64,000 bases of DNA, from assembly GCF_006007885.1 (NCBI RefSeq), contig NZ_VCRO01000002.1, forward strand, positions 434,001 to 498,000, in the 5' to 3' direction. A program made the position numbers and the translations under genes. The notes beneath the pieces were generated by a model. The model saw nothing but the letters and a program-made list of their open reading frames with translations, made no database searches and had not been told where the DNA came from. Positions 19,201 to 28,148 of the stretch are shown here, one piece after another. This DNA comes from Alteribacter natronophilus. Lineage in GTDB: Bacteria; Bacillota; Bacilli; Bacillales; Salisediminibacteriaceae. Positions within the stretch are counted from its first letter, which is position 1; the number at the start of each line of letters is the position of its first letter.

Positions 19201-20596
19201 AGTAACGATGGGAGTGGTGGAAGAGTTCCAGGCAGATCACAGGATTCCTGCTAACGGTCTTGTGACTGAGGAAACTCTTGAAAAGATTGAATCACTTCTG
19301 ACTCCTCCGTTTAAACCCGGAGACCGGAATGTCTATATTCAGGAAATGAAGATGAACCTGTCGACACTCGGGTTTGGAAGCTTTCCGTCGAACCCTTCCT
19401 ATGCATACGACTCTGATACAGCTGATGTCGTAAAAGAGTTTCAGGAAGTTTTCGGACTGGAGGCGACCGGCATCGCCGATCAGGAAACGCTCGAATTAAT
19501 TGCTGACAGAGCTGAAAATATCACGCAGATTATTTATTCCAGCTATAACATTACGCTTGATGAAATGGTGAGACTGCAATCCCACCGGGGGCCGAGAACC
19601 GACCTTTATTCTGAGCGGGTAGCCTATGTTGTTACTGATTACATTGATGTAAACAGTGATGGAGACAAAGGTACAGTCACTGCATCGTCTTTGAATGTCA
19701 GGTTTGAACCCAATACCCGTGTTACACGGGTGGGCACGCTCAGTGAGGGTGCAGAGGTTAGAATTCTGGGTACTCATCAGGATACTGCTCCCGGAATAAA
19801 TCGTGAGTGGTATGCCATTGAATTTAATCACGGGCAGCACTGGCAATTTGCCCAGGTACCGGATTTGGAAAGGTATATCGATCCGGATCGCTTTTCCCGC
19901 GATCCTGATGAACGGGACATGTTCCAGTTTCTTGTTCTCTCTGAAGCATCCGGGGTTTCTGCAGAGTATCTTGATGAACAGCTTGCAGGAAGAGGCATTC
20001 TGGATGGACAGGGCAAAGCGTTTCAGGAAGCAGGAAGAACAAAACAGGTAAATGAATTCTATCTGCTCTCACACGCGATTCTTGAAACAGGACACGGGAC
20101 GTCTGCTCTGTCCAACGGATCCATAGAAGTTGGGCAGATTTCAGAGAATAAATGGCTTTCGGTTCAGCCTGTCCGGGATGGATCCGGACACAGGTATATT
20201 ATTGCTGAAAGAAACGGCAGCACGTGGTATGAAGAAGAGGTCGACAGCTACGACACATCCGGCCTGGATATGAAAGCTGTCTACAACATGTTCGGCATCC
20301 GTGCAGTCGACGCCAGTCCATATACCCGCGGTTCGATCCATGCATATAACGAAGGCTGGACAACACCGGAGAAAGCGATTATCGGCGGGGCACAATTTAT
20401 TGCCAATGATTATGTCCATCATGAAACCTATCAGCAGGACACGCTTTACAAAATGCGATGGAATCCAGGTCTGCCTGGCTTTCATCAGTATGCAACGGAT
20501 ATTGGCTGGGCAATAAAACAGACAAGCATCATGTTCAACCACTATCAGAAACTGGATTATCTGACGAGAACGTTTGATATTCCCGATTACAAGTGA
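16238..20596 (+). CDS. Secreted N-acetylglucosaminidase with 11 peptidoglycan-binding repeats
   Basis: Wall hydrolase of about 1,452 residues. TTG at 16238 is preferred: GAGAGGGAGAGGAT lies just upstream and the chain then begins with a normal signal peptide (hydrophobic FIVCLLIFTLVFTPGL, cleavage after QVAA). An N-terminal beta-rich region and an acidic Glu/Ser/Lys linker precede 11 PG_binding_1-type repeats of about 75-85 residues, each with L-x-x-LGFGNFPSxPSxxYGPVTMGVVxEFQ. An SH3-like domain (ASSLNVRFEPNTRVT) and a LytD/GH73-type glucosaminidase domain follow, with the likely catalytic Glu in AILETGHGTSALSNG and the AYNEGWTTPEKAI segment. It should cleave glycan strands during wall turnover. 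The neighbouring amidase has the same architecture. Confidence 0.88.
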   Translation: MLKAKFNNFIVCLLIFTLVFTPGLQVAADDQPQDSASSTEEGEKREIAPIEIDYAVTNQDRESVLLTFTGDSNDEAQTLLVYNREAEEFEGVITDVEEDGEVVFEWDLHVTPFPDEEESSERVKLEDGNYEVILAVMAEEKELKVTHLQNFVLHSERPVVVLPDAEGENNYELQTNEFTGVVESALHSLFSNEEGSRAVEAEFEVLNGDEVLESGTLDLKENGEFTIDSVFPEGESVLVIHGSDLAGNKFSEELKLFRTDEEQAAEQQASEEITDEETPSSEADSEKEQETNAKDVSGDKESEDKKSEDKKSEEESGAELFTAQTSSDSDHETALTGEKVRRLKLNLTELGFGNFPSDPSGNYGPVTEGVIKEFQEHYGLPADGEADEAILALTDEMVETGFYDGAAGDHIVTLKQQLTALGFGNFPSSPSNRYGPVTMGVVSDFQETEGLPVTGIADTAVLDRLNNLLDGEYYDGAEGNYVVVLKENLTKLGFGSFPENPSQRYGPVTMGVVGDFQEFYGLPVTGLADDSTLAEIDALLALGYFDGAAGDYIQELKIQLTKLEYGNFPTSPSNRYGPVTMGVVEEFQAANGLPANGIVTEETLTKIEALLSPPYESGDRHYYIQLMKQDLTALGFGNFPSTPSYAYGSVTSGVVKEFQKAYGLDATGVADEETLTMIQELLDADVAVIKAELQKLGYGNFGENPSNAYDRALREALEEFQTFYGLEVSGAPDEATIAEIEKHISFGYYDGAVSSDIRDLKLQLTKLEYGNFPSDPSRNYGPVTMGVVEEFQSDQGLPANGIVTEATLEKIYSLLAPPYQSGDRHVYIQTMKMDLTELGFGNFPSSPSYAYGSVTSGVVKEFQEAFGLDVTGIADEETLKVISDLLDGGEETAALKSNLTKLGYSGFGDSPSHVYDRALRDTVAEFQAFYGLSETGTVNEATLTTIDNLISFGYYDGASSDEIRELKIQLTKLDYGNFPDDPSRNYGPVTMGVVEEFQADHRIPANGLVTEETLEKIESLLTPPFKPGDRNVYIQEMKMNLSTLGFGSFPSNPSYAYDSDTADVVKEFQEVFGLEATGIADQETLELIADRAENITQIIYSSYNITLDEMVRLQSHRGPRTDLYSERVAYVVTDYIDVNSDGDKGTVTASSLNVRFEPNTRVTRVGTLSEGAEVRILGTHQDTAPGINREWYAIEFNHGQHWQFAQVPDLERYIDPDRFSRDPDERDMFQFLVLSEASGVSAEYLDEQLAGRGILDGQGKAFQEAGRTKQVNEFYLLSHAILETGHGTSALSNGSIEVGQISENKWLSVQPVRDGSGHRYIIAERNGSTWYEEEVDSYDTSGLDMKAVYNMFGIRAVDASPYTRGSIHAYNEGWTTPEKAIIGGAQFIANDYVHHETYQQDTLYKMRWNPGLPGFHQYATDIGWAIKQTSIMFNHYQKLDYLTRTFDIPDYK

Positions 20597-20597
20597 A

Positions 20598-20635
20598 AAA
20601 ACAAGGATGCCTCTTAAAGAGGCCTCCTTGTTTTT
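20598..20635 (+). terminator. Intrinsic terminator after the glucosaminidase
   Basis: A stem of AAAACAAGGATGCCTCTT with AAGAGGCCTCCTTGTTTTT (one mismatch) ends in five T residues just after the stop codon. Confidence 0.8.
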
Positions 20636-20746
20636 ATATAAATATGATAAATGGAAAAAAATGCAGGCCTGGTCCAGGCGGCATATTGCCGTCAGTCCTG
20701 CAGAAGTTCATTTGTCAAAAAAAAAGAGAAATGGGAGATGTGAGAT

Positions 20747-23700
20747 TTGAGAAAGTGGTATCAAAAGTGGTTGACAGTCGGACTCGTGTTCTTGCTGCTC
20801 CTCTCCACTGCACTTCCTTCTGCGGCCTCAGCAGCCGGTGAGTCAGAAAAATCTGAAGAGGACATCACAGAAGGTCCACAGCTTAAGGTTGAAGCACCTT
20901 ATTCTGATTTGGATGAAGAAGGCATGCTGGTAAGTGTGACAATGGAGCAAACGGACCTCAAGCATCATATTTATCTGCTGGAGGCATCCACCGGTAAGAA
21001 AGTGGGACTTATTCGGTCTCTCGCTGGTGAAGAGGAAGTCACAGAATTCACATGGGATTATACTTATGAATCTGCTGATGAAGAACAGCGTGAGAAAGTG
21101 GAAACCGGGGAGTATGTACTCTCTCTGGAAACCTACGTGGATAGTGAAAGAAAACAGCTTGTTCAGGAAGACCTGACAATCCTTCGTGATTTCATTACCT
21201 TCACAGGAATGAATTCTGAAGAAGATGTTCTCAGCACATCTGATAACGTTGTAGAAGGAAACCTTCTGTACCATTTCAATGATGTACTGGAGAATGGAAC
21301 TGTTACGTTCACTGTAGAGAATGAGGGTAATATTTATGATGAGGGAACTCTGGATGTTGAGGAAGACTGGACGTTCAAACTCTCTGACAAGCTTCAGGAG
21401 GGAGAGAATTTACTCACTTTTGAAGTTGAAGATGAAAACCTTTCTCTTACATCTAATGTAGGAGTCCTCTACGAGAAAGAATCAGAAGAAGAGGCAGTTA
21501 AAGAAGAAACAAACGAAGAAACTGCTGATGAAAAAGCAGATAATGTAAAAGAAACAGCAGAAGATAAAGAAGCTCCTCAAGAAACAACTGAAGAAACAAC
21601 TGAAGAAACAACTGAAGAAACAACCGAGGAAACAACTGAAGAAACAACTGAAGAAACAACTGAAGAAGTAACTGAAGAAACAAAAGAAGAAACAAAAGAA
21701 GAAACAAAAGAAGAAACACAAGAAGAAACAAAAGAAGAAACAAAAGAAGAAACAAAAGAAGAAGCAACTGAAGAAACACAAGAAGAAGCTGAGGAAGATA
21801 AAGATCTGAAAGCCAAAGAAGACGGAAAGGACTCAGAAGAATCAGAGTCATCTGTACAGACTTTCGGTACGTTCAGCATGAATGCTTCATCAAACGAGTT
21901 GAACATCCCGTACGTTGATGGTGATCAGGGTCCTGAAATTGTTGAACTGAAAAAAGATTTAACAGCATTGGGATTCGGTAACTTCCCGACAGAACCATCT
22001 GAAAACTACGGACCAGTAACGATGGGAGTCGTTGAAGATTTTCAAGCCGCCAATGGACTGGAGAAAACAGGGGTCACCGGTGAAGTAACCATTGCTAAGC
22101 TGGACAGCCTCCTGAAACCTTTGCCTTATCATGATGGGGATCAGGGTCCGCATGTAAAGGAACTGAAACTCGAGCTTACTGAACTCGGATTTGGAAACTT
22201 CCCATCAGACCCATCGGAAAACTATGGACCAGTAACGATGGGTGTGGTAGAAGATTTTCAAGCTGCCAATGGCATCGAGGAAACAGGTATTGCCTGTGAA
22301 GAAACATTGTCTGCAATTGACATGCAGCTTTCTCCACTCCCTTATCATGATGGTGATCAGGGTCCGCATGTAAAGGAGCTGAAACTCGAGCTTACTGAAC
22401 TCGGATTTGGAAACTTCCCGTCAGACCCATCTGAAAACTATGGGCCAGTAACGATGGGTGTGGTAGAAGATTTTCAAGCTGCCAATGGTATTGCGGAAAC
22501 AGGCATTGCCTGTGAAGAAACTTTATCTACACTGGACATGCAGCTCAATTCTGTACCGCCATATCATGACGGTGATCAGGGTCCGCATGTCACTGAATTG
22601 AAAGTGAATTTATCGACTCTGGGTTTTGGAACTTTCCCATCATCACCGTCCGAAAATTATGGACCGGTAACAATGGGTGTAGTAGAAGACTTTCAGACTT
22701 ATTATGGACTGACTGCCACAGGAATTGCTGACGAGAATACTCTTGCCATGATTGAAAGTGAGCTAGGGAGAACGTTCCAGGATGGTGATGAAGGCCCGGG
22801 AATCGTGATTCTGAAGACTAACCTCACATCTCTTGGTTTTGGAAACTTCCCTTCCAGCCCTTCCGACCGTTATGGTTCTGTTACATCAGGTGTCGTAAGT
22901 GATTATCAGGAAGCAAACGGCCTTAAAGTGAATGGGGCTGCAAACGGAGTTACGCTGGATCTGATTGAAGAGCAGCTTTCCGGCCAATACCAAAATGGAG
23001 ACCAGGGTCCCCATGTTGTTGAATTAAAAAATAATATGACAGCACTCGGTTTTGGGAATTTCCCATCTTCTCCATCCGAAAACTATGGACCAGTTACTAT
23101 GGGAGTTGTAGAGGATCTTCAGTCATACTACAGTCTTCCTGTCTCAGGGATTGCTGATGAACAGACTCTTGAAACAATCCATAGTACGCTTAACTCACCA
23201 TACTCTGACGGGCAGCGCGGAGATCACGTTAGGGAACTGAAGCTGGATCTTAGTGAGTTAGGGTACGGAAACTTCCCGACGTCACCTTCCGACGCCTATG
23301 GCTCTGTTACATCAGGTGTTGTAATGGACTTCCAGGAGTCTAACGATCTGATCGTAAATGGTATTGGAGACAGTATTACGCTGGAAAAAATTCAGCTCCT
23401 GCTTGCTCAGCAGGGGGAGGCTGATAAAAAAATCGGTTATACTACAGCCTCCTCTCTGAATGTGAGATCAGGCCCGGGAACAGGCTATAGTACGGTCGGT
23501 TCATTACCGAACGGGTCCCAGGTAACAATTGTTAATGAAACGAGTAACAACTGGTACGAAATAGAATTTGGAACTTCCACAGCATTCGTTTCCGGAATGT
23601 ATGTAAATATTGTCTCCGGTTCAGGTGATCTTGCCGGTAAAGTGGTCGTTCTTGACCCGGGCCATGGCGGCAGTGACCCAGGAGCTATAGCAGGAGGCAT

Positions 23701-24169
23701 GGTTGAAAGTGAACTTGCCCTTGATATATCCATGAGAGCTCGTAATTTACTTGAAGCTGAAGGCGCTACCGTCATCATGACGAGAACCACTGACGTTTAC
23801 TTGACACTGTCACAGCGTTCGGCAATTGCCAATGATTCGAATGCCGATATATTTATCAGTGTTCACGCAAATGCATTCGACGGAAATGCTAATGGAACAG
23901 AAACATTCTATAACACCAGATATGAAGGACAAAACAGTCTGAACCTTGCTACCTACCTGCAGAATAACGTTGTCAGTCAAATGGAAACTCGTTATCGCAG
24001 AGTAGCACAGGCGAACTTCACCGTTATTACCCAGACAAGAATTCCGAGTACCCTGCTTGAAGTCGCATTTATGGATCACGAAGGTGATGCAGCGAAACTG
24101 AGAGACAATGCTTACCGAAATCGGGCAGCAAAAGGAATCCTTGATGGAGTAAAAGACTATTTTCAGTAA
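20747..24169 (+). CDS. Secreted N-acetylmuramoyl-L-alanine amidase with 7 peptidoglycan-binding repeats
   Basis: 1,140 residues. TTG start at 20747 with GGGAGATG upstream and a clear signal peptide (LTVGLVFLLLLSTALPSAASA). After an N-terminal beta-rich region comes a low-complexity linker of Glu-Glu-Thr-Thr and Glu-Glu-Thr-Lys units, then seven PG_binding_1-type repeats (LGFGNFPSxPSENYGPVTMGVVEDFQ), an SH3_3 domain (TASSLNVRSGPGTGYSTVG) and a C-terminal Amidase_3 domain. The zinc ligands are visible as DPGHGG, the Glu of ESELALD, and SVHAN; the catalytic Glu is in STLLEVAFMDH. It should cut the bond between MurNAc and the stem peptide. Paired with the upstream glucosaminidase it forms a complete glycan/peptide-cutting set. 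Confidence 0.92.
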   Translation: MRKWYQKWLTVGLVFLLLLSTALPSAASAAGESEKSEEDITEGPQLKVEAPYSDLDEEGMLVSVTMEQTDLKHHIYLLEASTGKKVGLIRSLAGEEEVTEFTWDYTYESADEEQREKVETGEYVLSLETYVDSERKQLVQEDLTILRDFITFTGMNSEEDVLSTSDNVVEGNLLYHFNDVLENGTVTFTVENEGNIYDEGTLDVEEDWTFKLSDKLQEGENLLTFEVEDENLSLTSNVGVLYEKESEEEAVKEETNEETADEKADNVKETAEDKEAPQETTEETTEETTEETTEETTEETTEETTEEVTEETKEETKEETKEETQEETKEETKEETKEEATEETQEEAEEDKDLKAKEDGKDSEESESSVQTFGTFSMNASSNELNIPYVDGDQGPEIVELKKDLTALGFGNFPTEPSENYGPVTMGVVEDFQAANGLEKTGVTGEVTIAKLDSLLKPLPYHDGDQGPHVKELKLELTELGFGNFPSDPSENYGPVTMGVVEDFQAANGIEETGIACEETLSAIDMQLSPLPYHDGDQGPHVKELKLELTELGFGNFPSDPSENYGPVTMGVVEDFQAANGIAETGIACEETLSTLDMQLNSVPPYHDGDQGPHVTELKVNLSTLGFGTFPSSPSENYGPVTMGVVEDFQTYYGLTATGIADENTLAMIESELGRTFQDGDEGPGIVILKTNLTSLGFGNFPSSPSDRYGSVTSGVVSDYQEANGLKVNGAANGVTLDLIEEQLSGQYQNGDQGPHVVELKNNMTALGFGNFPSSPSENYGPVTMGVVEDLQSYYSLPVSGIADEQTLETIHSTLNSPYSDGQRGDHVRELKLDLSELGYGNFPTSPSDAYGSVTSGVVMDFQESNDLIVNGIGDSITLEKIQLLLAQQGEADKKIGYTTASSLNVRSGPGTGYSTVGSLPNGSQVTIVNETSNNWYEIEFGTSTAFVSGMYVNIVSGSGDLAGKVVVLDPGHGGSDPGAIAGGMVESELALDISMRARNLLEAEGATVIMTRTTDVYLTLSQRSAIANDSNADIFISVHANAFDGNANGTETFYNTRYEGQNSLNLATYLQNNVVSQMETRYRRVAQANFTVITQTRIPSTLLEVAFMDHEGDAAKLRDNAYRNRAAKGILDGVKDYFQ
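21580..21786 (+). repeat. 12-bp microsatellite-like array inside the amidase gene
   Basis: About 17 units of GAAGAAACAACT or GAAGAAACAAAA, coding Glu-Glu-Thr-Thr then Glu-Glu-Thr-Lys. The unit keeps the frame, so gain or loss of units would only change the linker length. Confidence 0.85.
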
Positions 24170-24182
24170 GGAAATGACTCGT

Positions 24183-24206
24183 ACCCGAAATGGGTGCGGG
24201 TTTTTT
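24183..24206 (+). terminator. Probable intrinsic terminator after the amidase
   Basis: Short stem ACCCG / CGGGT with a 9-base loop followed by TTTTTT. The stem is only five pairs, so strength is uncertain. Confidence 0.5.
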
Positions 24207-24327
24207 CTTGTTTGCGTAGAGAGGGAAAGTCCTCGTTGACCCTGCTTTTATTTCATACAAATGTAACGTTTTTAAATTATGCGCGACAAAATTAGTAGTT
24301 AAGCTGGCCTCAAACGGGTACAGGTAC

Positions 24328-24333
24328 TATAAT
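24328..24333 (+). promoter_or_regulatory. -10 element before galU
   Basis: A perfect TATAAT lies 48 bases before the galU start in an AT-rich stretch. The -35 region (around 24304-24310) is poor, so this is tentative. Confidence 0.4.
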
Positions 24334-24381
24334 TTATATATTGTAAAATTGAGTCTAAGTTCATAAAGGATGTGGAAACAC

Positions 24382-25275
24382 ATGCAGGTAAAAAAAGCCA
24401 TCATTCCGGCAGCCGGTCTCGGAACGAGATTTCTTCCGGCTACTAAGGCCCAGCCGAAGGAAATGCTGCCAATTGTAGATAAGCCAACGATTCAATATAT
24501 TATCGAAGAAGCGATCGCTTCCGGGATCGAGGACATTATTGTCGTAACCGGGCGCGGGAAAAGAGCGATTGAGGATCATTTTGATAAATCATTTGAACTG
24601 GAAGAAACGCTCGAAAAGAAAAACAAACAGCAGCAGCTTAATCAGATGCGTGAGATTTCCAGTATGACAAATATCCATTATATTCGTCAGAAAGAGCCGA
24701 AAGGGCTTGGGCATGCCATCTGGTGTGCGAGAAAATTCATCGGAAACGAGCCTTTCGCCGTTCTTCTCGGTGATGATATTGTACAGTCTGAAACGCCTTG
24801 TCTGGAGCAGCTGATTGATGTCTACGACAGATATCATTCTTCTGTAGTAGGGGTGCAGGAAGTACCTGATTCGGACGTTTCCAAATACGGCATTGTGGCT
24901 CCGAAGGGACAGGAAATTCAGCAGAATGTTATTCACGCTGAATCCCTTGTGGAAAAACCGGCCCTTGAAGATGCACCTTCAAATTATGCTATAATGGGAC
25001 GGTATGTGCTTCGTCCTGAAATCTTTGATGTGCTTGAAAACCTTCCGCCGGGTTCAGGCGGAGAAATCCAGCTCACAGACGCTATTAAAGAGCTGAATCA
25101 GCAGCAGGCGGTTCTGGCATATAACTTTGACGGTGTGCGTTATGATGTTGGAGATAAATTCGGTTTTATTAAAGCGACCGTCGATTTTGCCCTTCAACGG
25201 GAAGATCTTTCAGAGGATGTGGCTGATTATCTCAAACAGGTATACGAAGAAAGATTAACTCCATTGAAAGGTTAG
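24382..25275 (+). CDS. galU: UTP-glucose-1-phosphate uridylyltransferase
   Basis: Makes UDP-glucose from UTP and glucose-1-phosphate in the cytoplasm. The nucleotidyl-transferase signature [24 protein letters not shown] is at the N-terminus, with [17 protein letters not shown] and a C-terminal LTDAIKEL and YDVGDKFGF, all typical of GalU/GtaB. About 297 residues, normal length. ATG 24382 is preferred over ATG 24370 because AAAGGATG would be too close to the latter. The next gene, UDP-glucose 6-dehydrogenase, uses its product and starts 9 bases downstream of its stop, so the pair supplies UDP-glucuronate. The B. subtilis name is gtaB. Confidence 0.96.
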   Translation: MQVKKAIIPAAGLGTRFLPATKAQPKEMLPIVDKPTIQYIIEEAIASGIEDIIVVTGRGKRAIEDHFDKSFELEETLEKKNKQQQLNQMREISSMTNIHYIRQKEPKGLGHAIWCARKFIGNEPFAVLLGDDIVQSETPCLEQLIDVYDRYHSSVVGVQEVPDSDVSKYGIVAPKGQEIQQNVIHAESLVEKPALEDAPSNYAIMGRYVLRPEIFDVLENLPPGSGGEIQLTDAIKELNQQQAVLAYNFDGVRYDVGDKFGFIKATVDFALQREDLSEDVADYLKQVYEERLTPLKG

Positions 25276-25284
25276 GAGATTTAT

Positions 25285-26613
25285 ATGAGAAAAATAGCAG
25301 TCATGGGCACAGGTTATGTAGGACTTGTATCCGGTACGTGTTTTGCGGACACAGGAAACCAGGTTGTGTGCTGTGATATTGACCAGAATAAAATAGATTC
25401 TCTTAACAATGGGATCATCCCGATTTACGAGCCGGGTCTTGAGGAAGTCGTCAAACGTAATACCGGTGAAGGACGCCTTACTTTTACTACAGATATTCCC
25501 TCTGCTGTGAAAGATGCCGAAATTATTTATATCGGAGTCGGCACGCCAATGGCGGAAAATGGCGAGGCGGACCTGACTTTTGTCAGGAATGTGGCCCGTA
25601 CGATAGGAGAAAACCTTAACGGATATAAAATCGTCGTGAATAAAAGCACGGTGCCTGTTGGTACCGGGCGGATGGTCCAGGAAATTATTGCTGACGCAAG
25701 CGGAGGTAAAGCCGGTTTTGACGTAGTTTCAAACCCAGAGTTCCTCCGGGAAGGGTCGGCACTATACGATACGAAGAACATGGAACGGGCCGTAGTGGGA
25801 GCAACCAGTACTCATGCCGAGGATATTATTGCCGCACTGCATGAGCCTTTTACGAAGAATATCGTCCGGACAAATCTTGAAACAGCCGAAATGATTAAAT
25901 ATGCTTCCAACGTATTTCTGGCGACGAAGATTTCCTATATCAATGATATAGCGAATATCTGTGAGCGCGTGGGGGCTGATGTTACAAAAGTGGCTGAAGG
26001 AATGGGGTACGACAAGAGAATCGGCCCGCAGTTTCTGCAGGCAGGTATCGGTTATGGCGGTTCGTGCTTCCCGAAGGATTCGCGGGCGCTCGTTCATATC
26101 GCTGAACAGGCCGGCTATGATTTTAAACTGGCCAAAGCTGTTATTGAAACAAATGAAAACCAGAAACGAAAAGTTGTATCCAAACTTCAGTCGATTTTCC
26201 CTGATCTTAAAGGAAGAAAGATTGCGGTTCTCGGTCTTGCTTTTAAGCCGAATACGAACGATATGAGAGATGCACCTTCGCTTGAGATTGTTCCGGAGCT
26301 GTTCAGGCTTGGAGCTGCAGTAGAGGCATTTGACCCGGTGGCTGTACCGGAAGCGCGCAGGCATTTCGGGGAAATGATCAACTATTCGACAGATCTCTAT
26401 GAAACTGTGAAAAATGCAGATGCATGTCTGATTCTTACGGACTGGAAAGATATTAAGGAAATGAACCTCAATGCGGTAAGAGACAGCCTGAAGATGCCTG
26501 TACTGATCGATGGAAGGAACTGTTTTACACTGGGAGAAGCGGAAGAAGCAGGTCTCATCTATCATTCCATCGGAAGACCGGATGTTGACCGTTATGCAGA
26601 CGTACCGAAGTAA
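25285..26613 (+). CDS. UDP-glucose 6-dehydrogenase
   Basis: Oxidises UDP-glucose to UDP-glucuronate with two NAD. 442 residues. NAD-binding GTGYVGLVSGTCFADTG at the N-terminus, central GAGGSCF-type catalytic cysteine in GIGYGGSCFPKDSRALV (Cys near residue 260), and C-terminal UDP-binding GLAFKPNTNDMRDAPSLEIV. ATG start with TAGGAGATTTAT upstream. It is coupled to galU and precedes a sugar-phosphate transferase and an epimerase. The family includes TuaD of teichuronic acid synthesis, and UDP-glucuronate is the expected precursor for a teichuronic or teichuronopeptide-type polymer made by the upstream cluster. Confidence 0.95.
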   Translation: MRKIAVMGTGYVGLVSGTCFADTGNQVVCCDIDQNKIDSLNNGIIPIYEPGLEEVVKRNTGEGRLTFTTDIPSAVKDAEIIYIGVGTPMAENGEADLTFVRNVARTIGENLNGYKIVVNKSTVPVGTGRMVQEIIADASGGKAGFDVVSNPEFLREGSALYDTKNMERAVVGATSTHAEDIIAALHEPFTKNIVRTNLETAEMIKYASNVFLATKISYINDIANICERVGADVTKVAEGMGYDKRIGPQFLQAGIGYGGSCFPKDSRALVHIAEQAGYDFKLAKAVIETNENQKRKVVSKLQSIFPDLKGRKIAVLGLAFKPNTNDMRDAPSLEIVPELFRLGAAVEAFDPVAVPEARRHFGEMINYSTDLYETVKNADACLILTDWKDIKEMNLNAVRDSLKMPVLIDGRNCFTLGEAEEAGLIYHSIGRPDVDRYADVPK

Positions 26614-26717
26614 TCCGCTATAAGGTTTAAGGGCGGATGAATCCGTGTATTTAGTCTATATAAAGCAGACTGTGCCAAAGGGCTGCTGCCCGATTTGAAA
26701 GAGGAGATGTAAACACC

Positions 26718-28097
26718 ATGCCTAACAGCAGTTCACTTACAACGCATAAATCATTTTTAATACTGACGGATCTGCTCTGTATCCTGCTGGCATACATCAG
26801 TGCGTTTTACATCCGCTACAGCGGTTTTCCGGCGGAAAACTGGAACTCGTTTATTGCCCTGCTTCCGTGGATCCTCCTCATCGGGCTGTTTTTTGTGAGT
26901 ATTTATGAGCTCTATGCGCTGGATCGGAAAAATACGCTCTGGGACATCGCCGTTAAGATCGTCATAGCGGTTATCTTCATGGCGTTTCTGACAATGTCCG
27001 CTTCCTATCTGTTCCGGGAATTTGCCATGCCGAGATCCATTATTCTTATTGCAAGTATTTTTTCCATTATTCTAATGACCTCTTCAAAATTACTTTATCT
27101 GAAACTTACAAGAGGGAATGTAGTGGGCAATGTACTTTTCATTGGTGACGGAGAGGATTCGGATAAGATTCTGGCCAAAGTCAGACAGCCGATGCTGAAA
27201 GGGACAAGGGTTACGAGACTGTCCTCCCAGGCCCCGGCGTCCAAAATAGCGGCTTATATGCGGCACACAGATTACGTTCTTCTCTGTGCTGATATATCAA
27301 AAGAAACGAAGTCGGAGATTATCTATCACGCGATGAACCAGAATAAGCTGGTTTATGTAGTACCTACCCTGTACGAGCTCCTCATGCAGCGGGCTTCCGT
27401 TTCGCCCCTTGATGATACACTGGTTATGTCCGTAAAACCTTTTGGGCTTACCTGGGACCAGACGGTGGTTAAAAGAGCCTGTGACCTGGCTGCTTCAGCC
27501 TTTCTCATTGTGCTTCTGTCACCGGTCCTGCTCATTACAGCCCTTATTGTGAAAGCGGAAGATCCAAAAGGCAGTATCATCTACAAGCAGGAAAGATTCG
27601 GAAAAGATAACAAGCCGTTTATTATCTATAAATTCCGCTCTATGATCGAGGGGGCAGAAAATAAAACAGGCCCTATGCTTGCTGTTGAAAATGATGACCG
27701 GATTACCAAGGTGGGCCGTTTCATGAGATCGACACGCCTGGACGAACTGCCGCAGCTTTTTAATGTGTTTAAAGGGGATATGTCCCTTGTGGGTCCGAGA
27801 CCGGAGCGGGGATTCTTCATTAAACAGCTCTCAAAGCAGTATTACCATTACGGTTACCGCAACAAAGTAAAACCGGGGATTACCGGGTATGCCCAGATCA
27901 TGGGTAAATACAGTACAGACGTGGAGGATAAGCTCCGGTTCGATCTGTATTACATTAGAAATTATACCTTCTGGCTTGATATCGTCATCCTGATGAAGAC
28001 GTTTATCGTCCTGTTCGACAAGTCCAAAGCGGAAGGGACAGAACAGAAAAAAGATCAGCAGAAGGTTGAAAACCGGGTCAGCCAGGCTTCTAAATAA
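26718..28097 (+). CDS. Polyprenyl-phosphate sugar-1-phosphate transferase (TuaA/WcaJ type)
   Basis: Likely starts the polymer repeat by moving a sugar-1-phosphate to undecaprenyl phosphate in the membrane. 459 residues: four to five N-terminal transmembrane helices, a cytoplasmic central domain with a FIGDGEDS nucleotide-binding-like loop, another hydrophobic segment near residue 255, and a C-terminal bacterial sugar transferase domain with KQERFGKDNKPFIIYKFRSM, RLDELPQLFNVFKGDMSLVGPRPE and KPGITGYAQI. ATG 26718 with AAAGAGGAGATG upstream. It follows the UDP-glucuronate genes, so it fits as the priming enzyme for the cluster at 1-14,257, though that cluster is 12 kb away. Confidence 0.92.
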   Translation: MPNSSSLTTHKSFLILTDLLCILLAYISAFYIRYSGFPAENWNSFIALLPWILLIGLFFVSIYELYALDRKNTLWDIAVKIVIAVIFMAFLTMSASYLFREFAMPRSIILIASIFSIILMTSSKLLYLKLTRGNVVGNVLFIGDGEDSDKILAKVRQPMLKGTRVTRLSSQAPASKIAAYMRHTDYVLLCADISKETKSEIIYHAMNQNKLVYVVPTLYELLMQRASVSPLDDTLVMSVKPFGLTWDQTVVKRACDLAASAFLIVLLSPVLLITALIVKAEDPKGSIIYKQERFGKDNKPFIIYKFRSMIEGAENKTGPMLAVENDDRITKVGRFMRSTRLDELPQLFNVFKGDMSLVGPRPERGFFIKQLSKQYYHYGYRNKVKPGITGYAQIMGKYSTDVEDKLRFDLYYIRNYTFWLDIVILMKTFIVLFDKSKAEGTEQKKDQQKVENRVSQASK

Positions 28098-28148
28098 GGC
28101 TGGCCTTTCTTTTTTATTCAGGCTTCTTAATAAGAGGTGGCGCAAACG

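Noticed and set aside
21482-21906. Minus-strand open frames rich in Phe, Leu or Ser
   Set aside because: They are antisense readings of the Glu-Glu-Thr array in the amidase gene; no ribosome site or family features.
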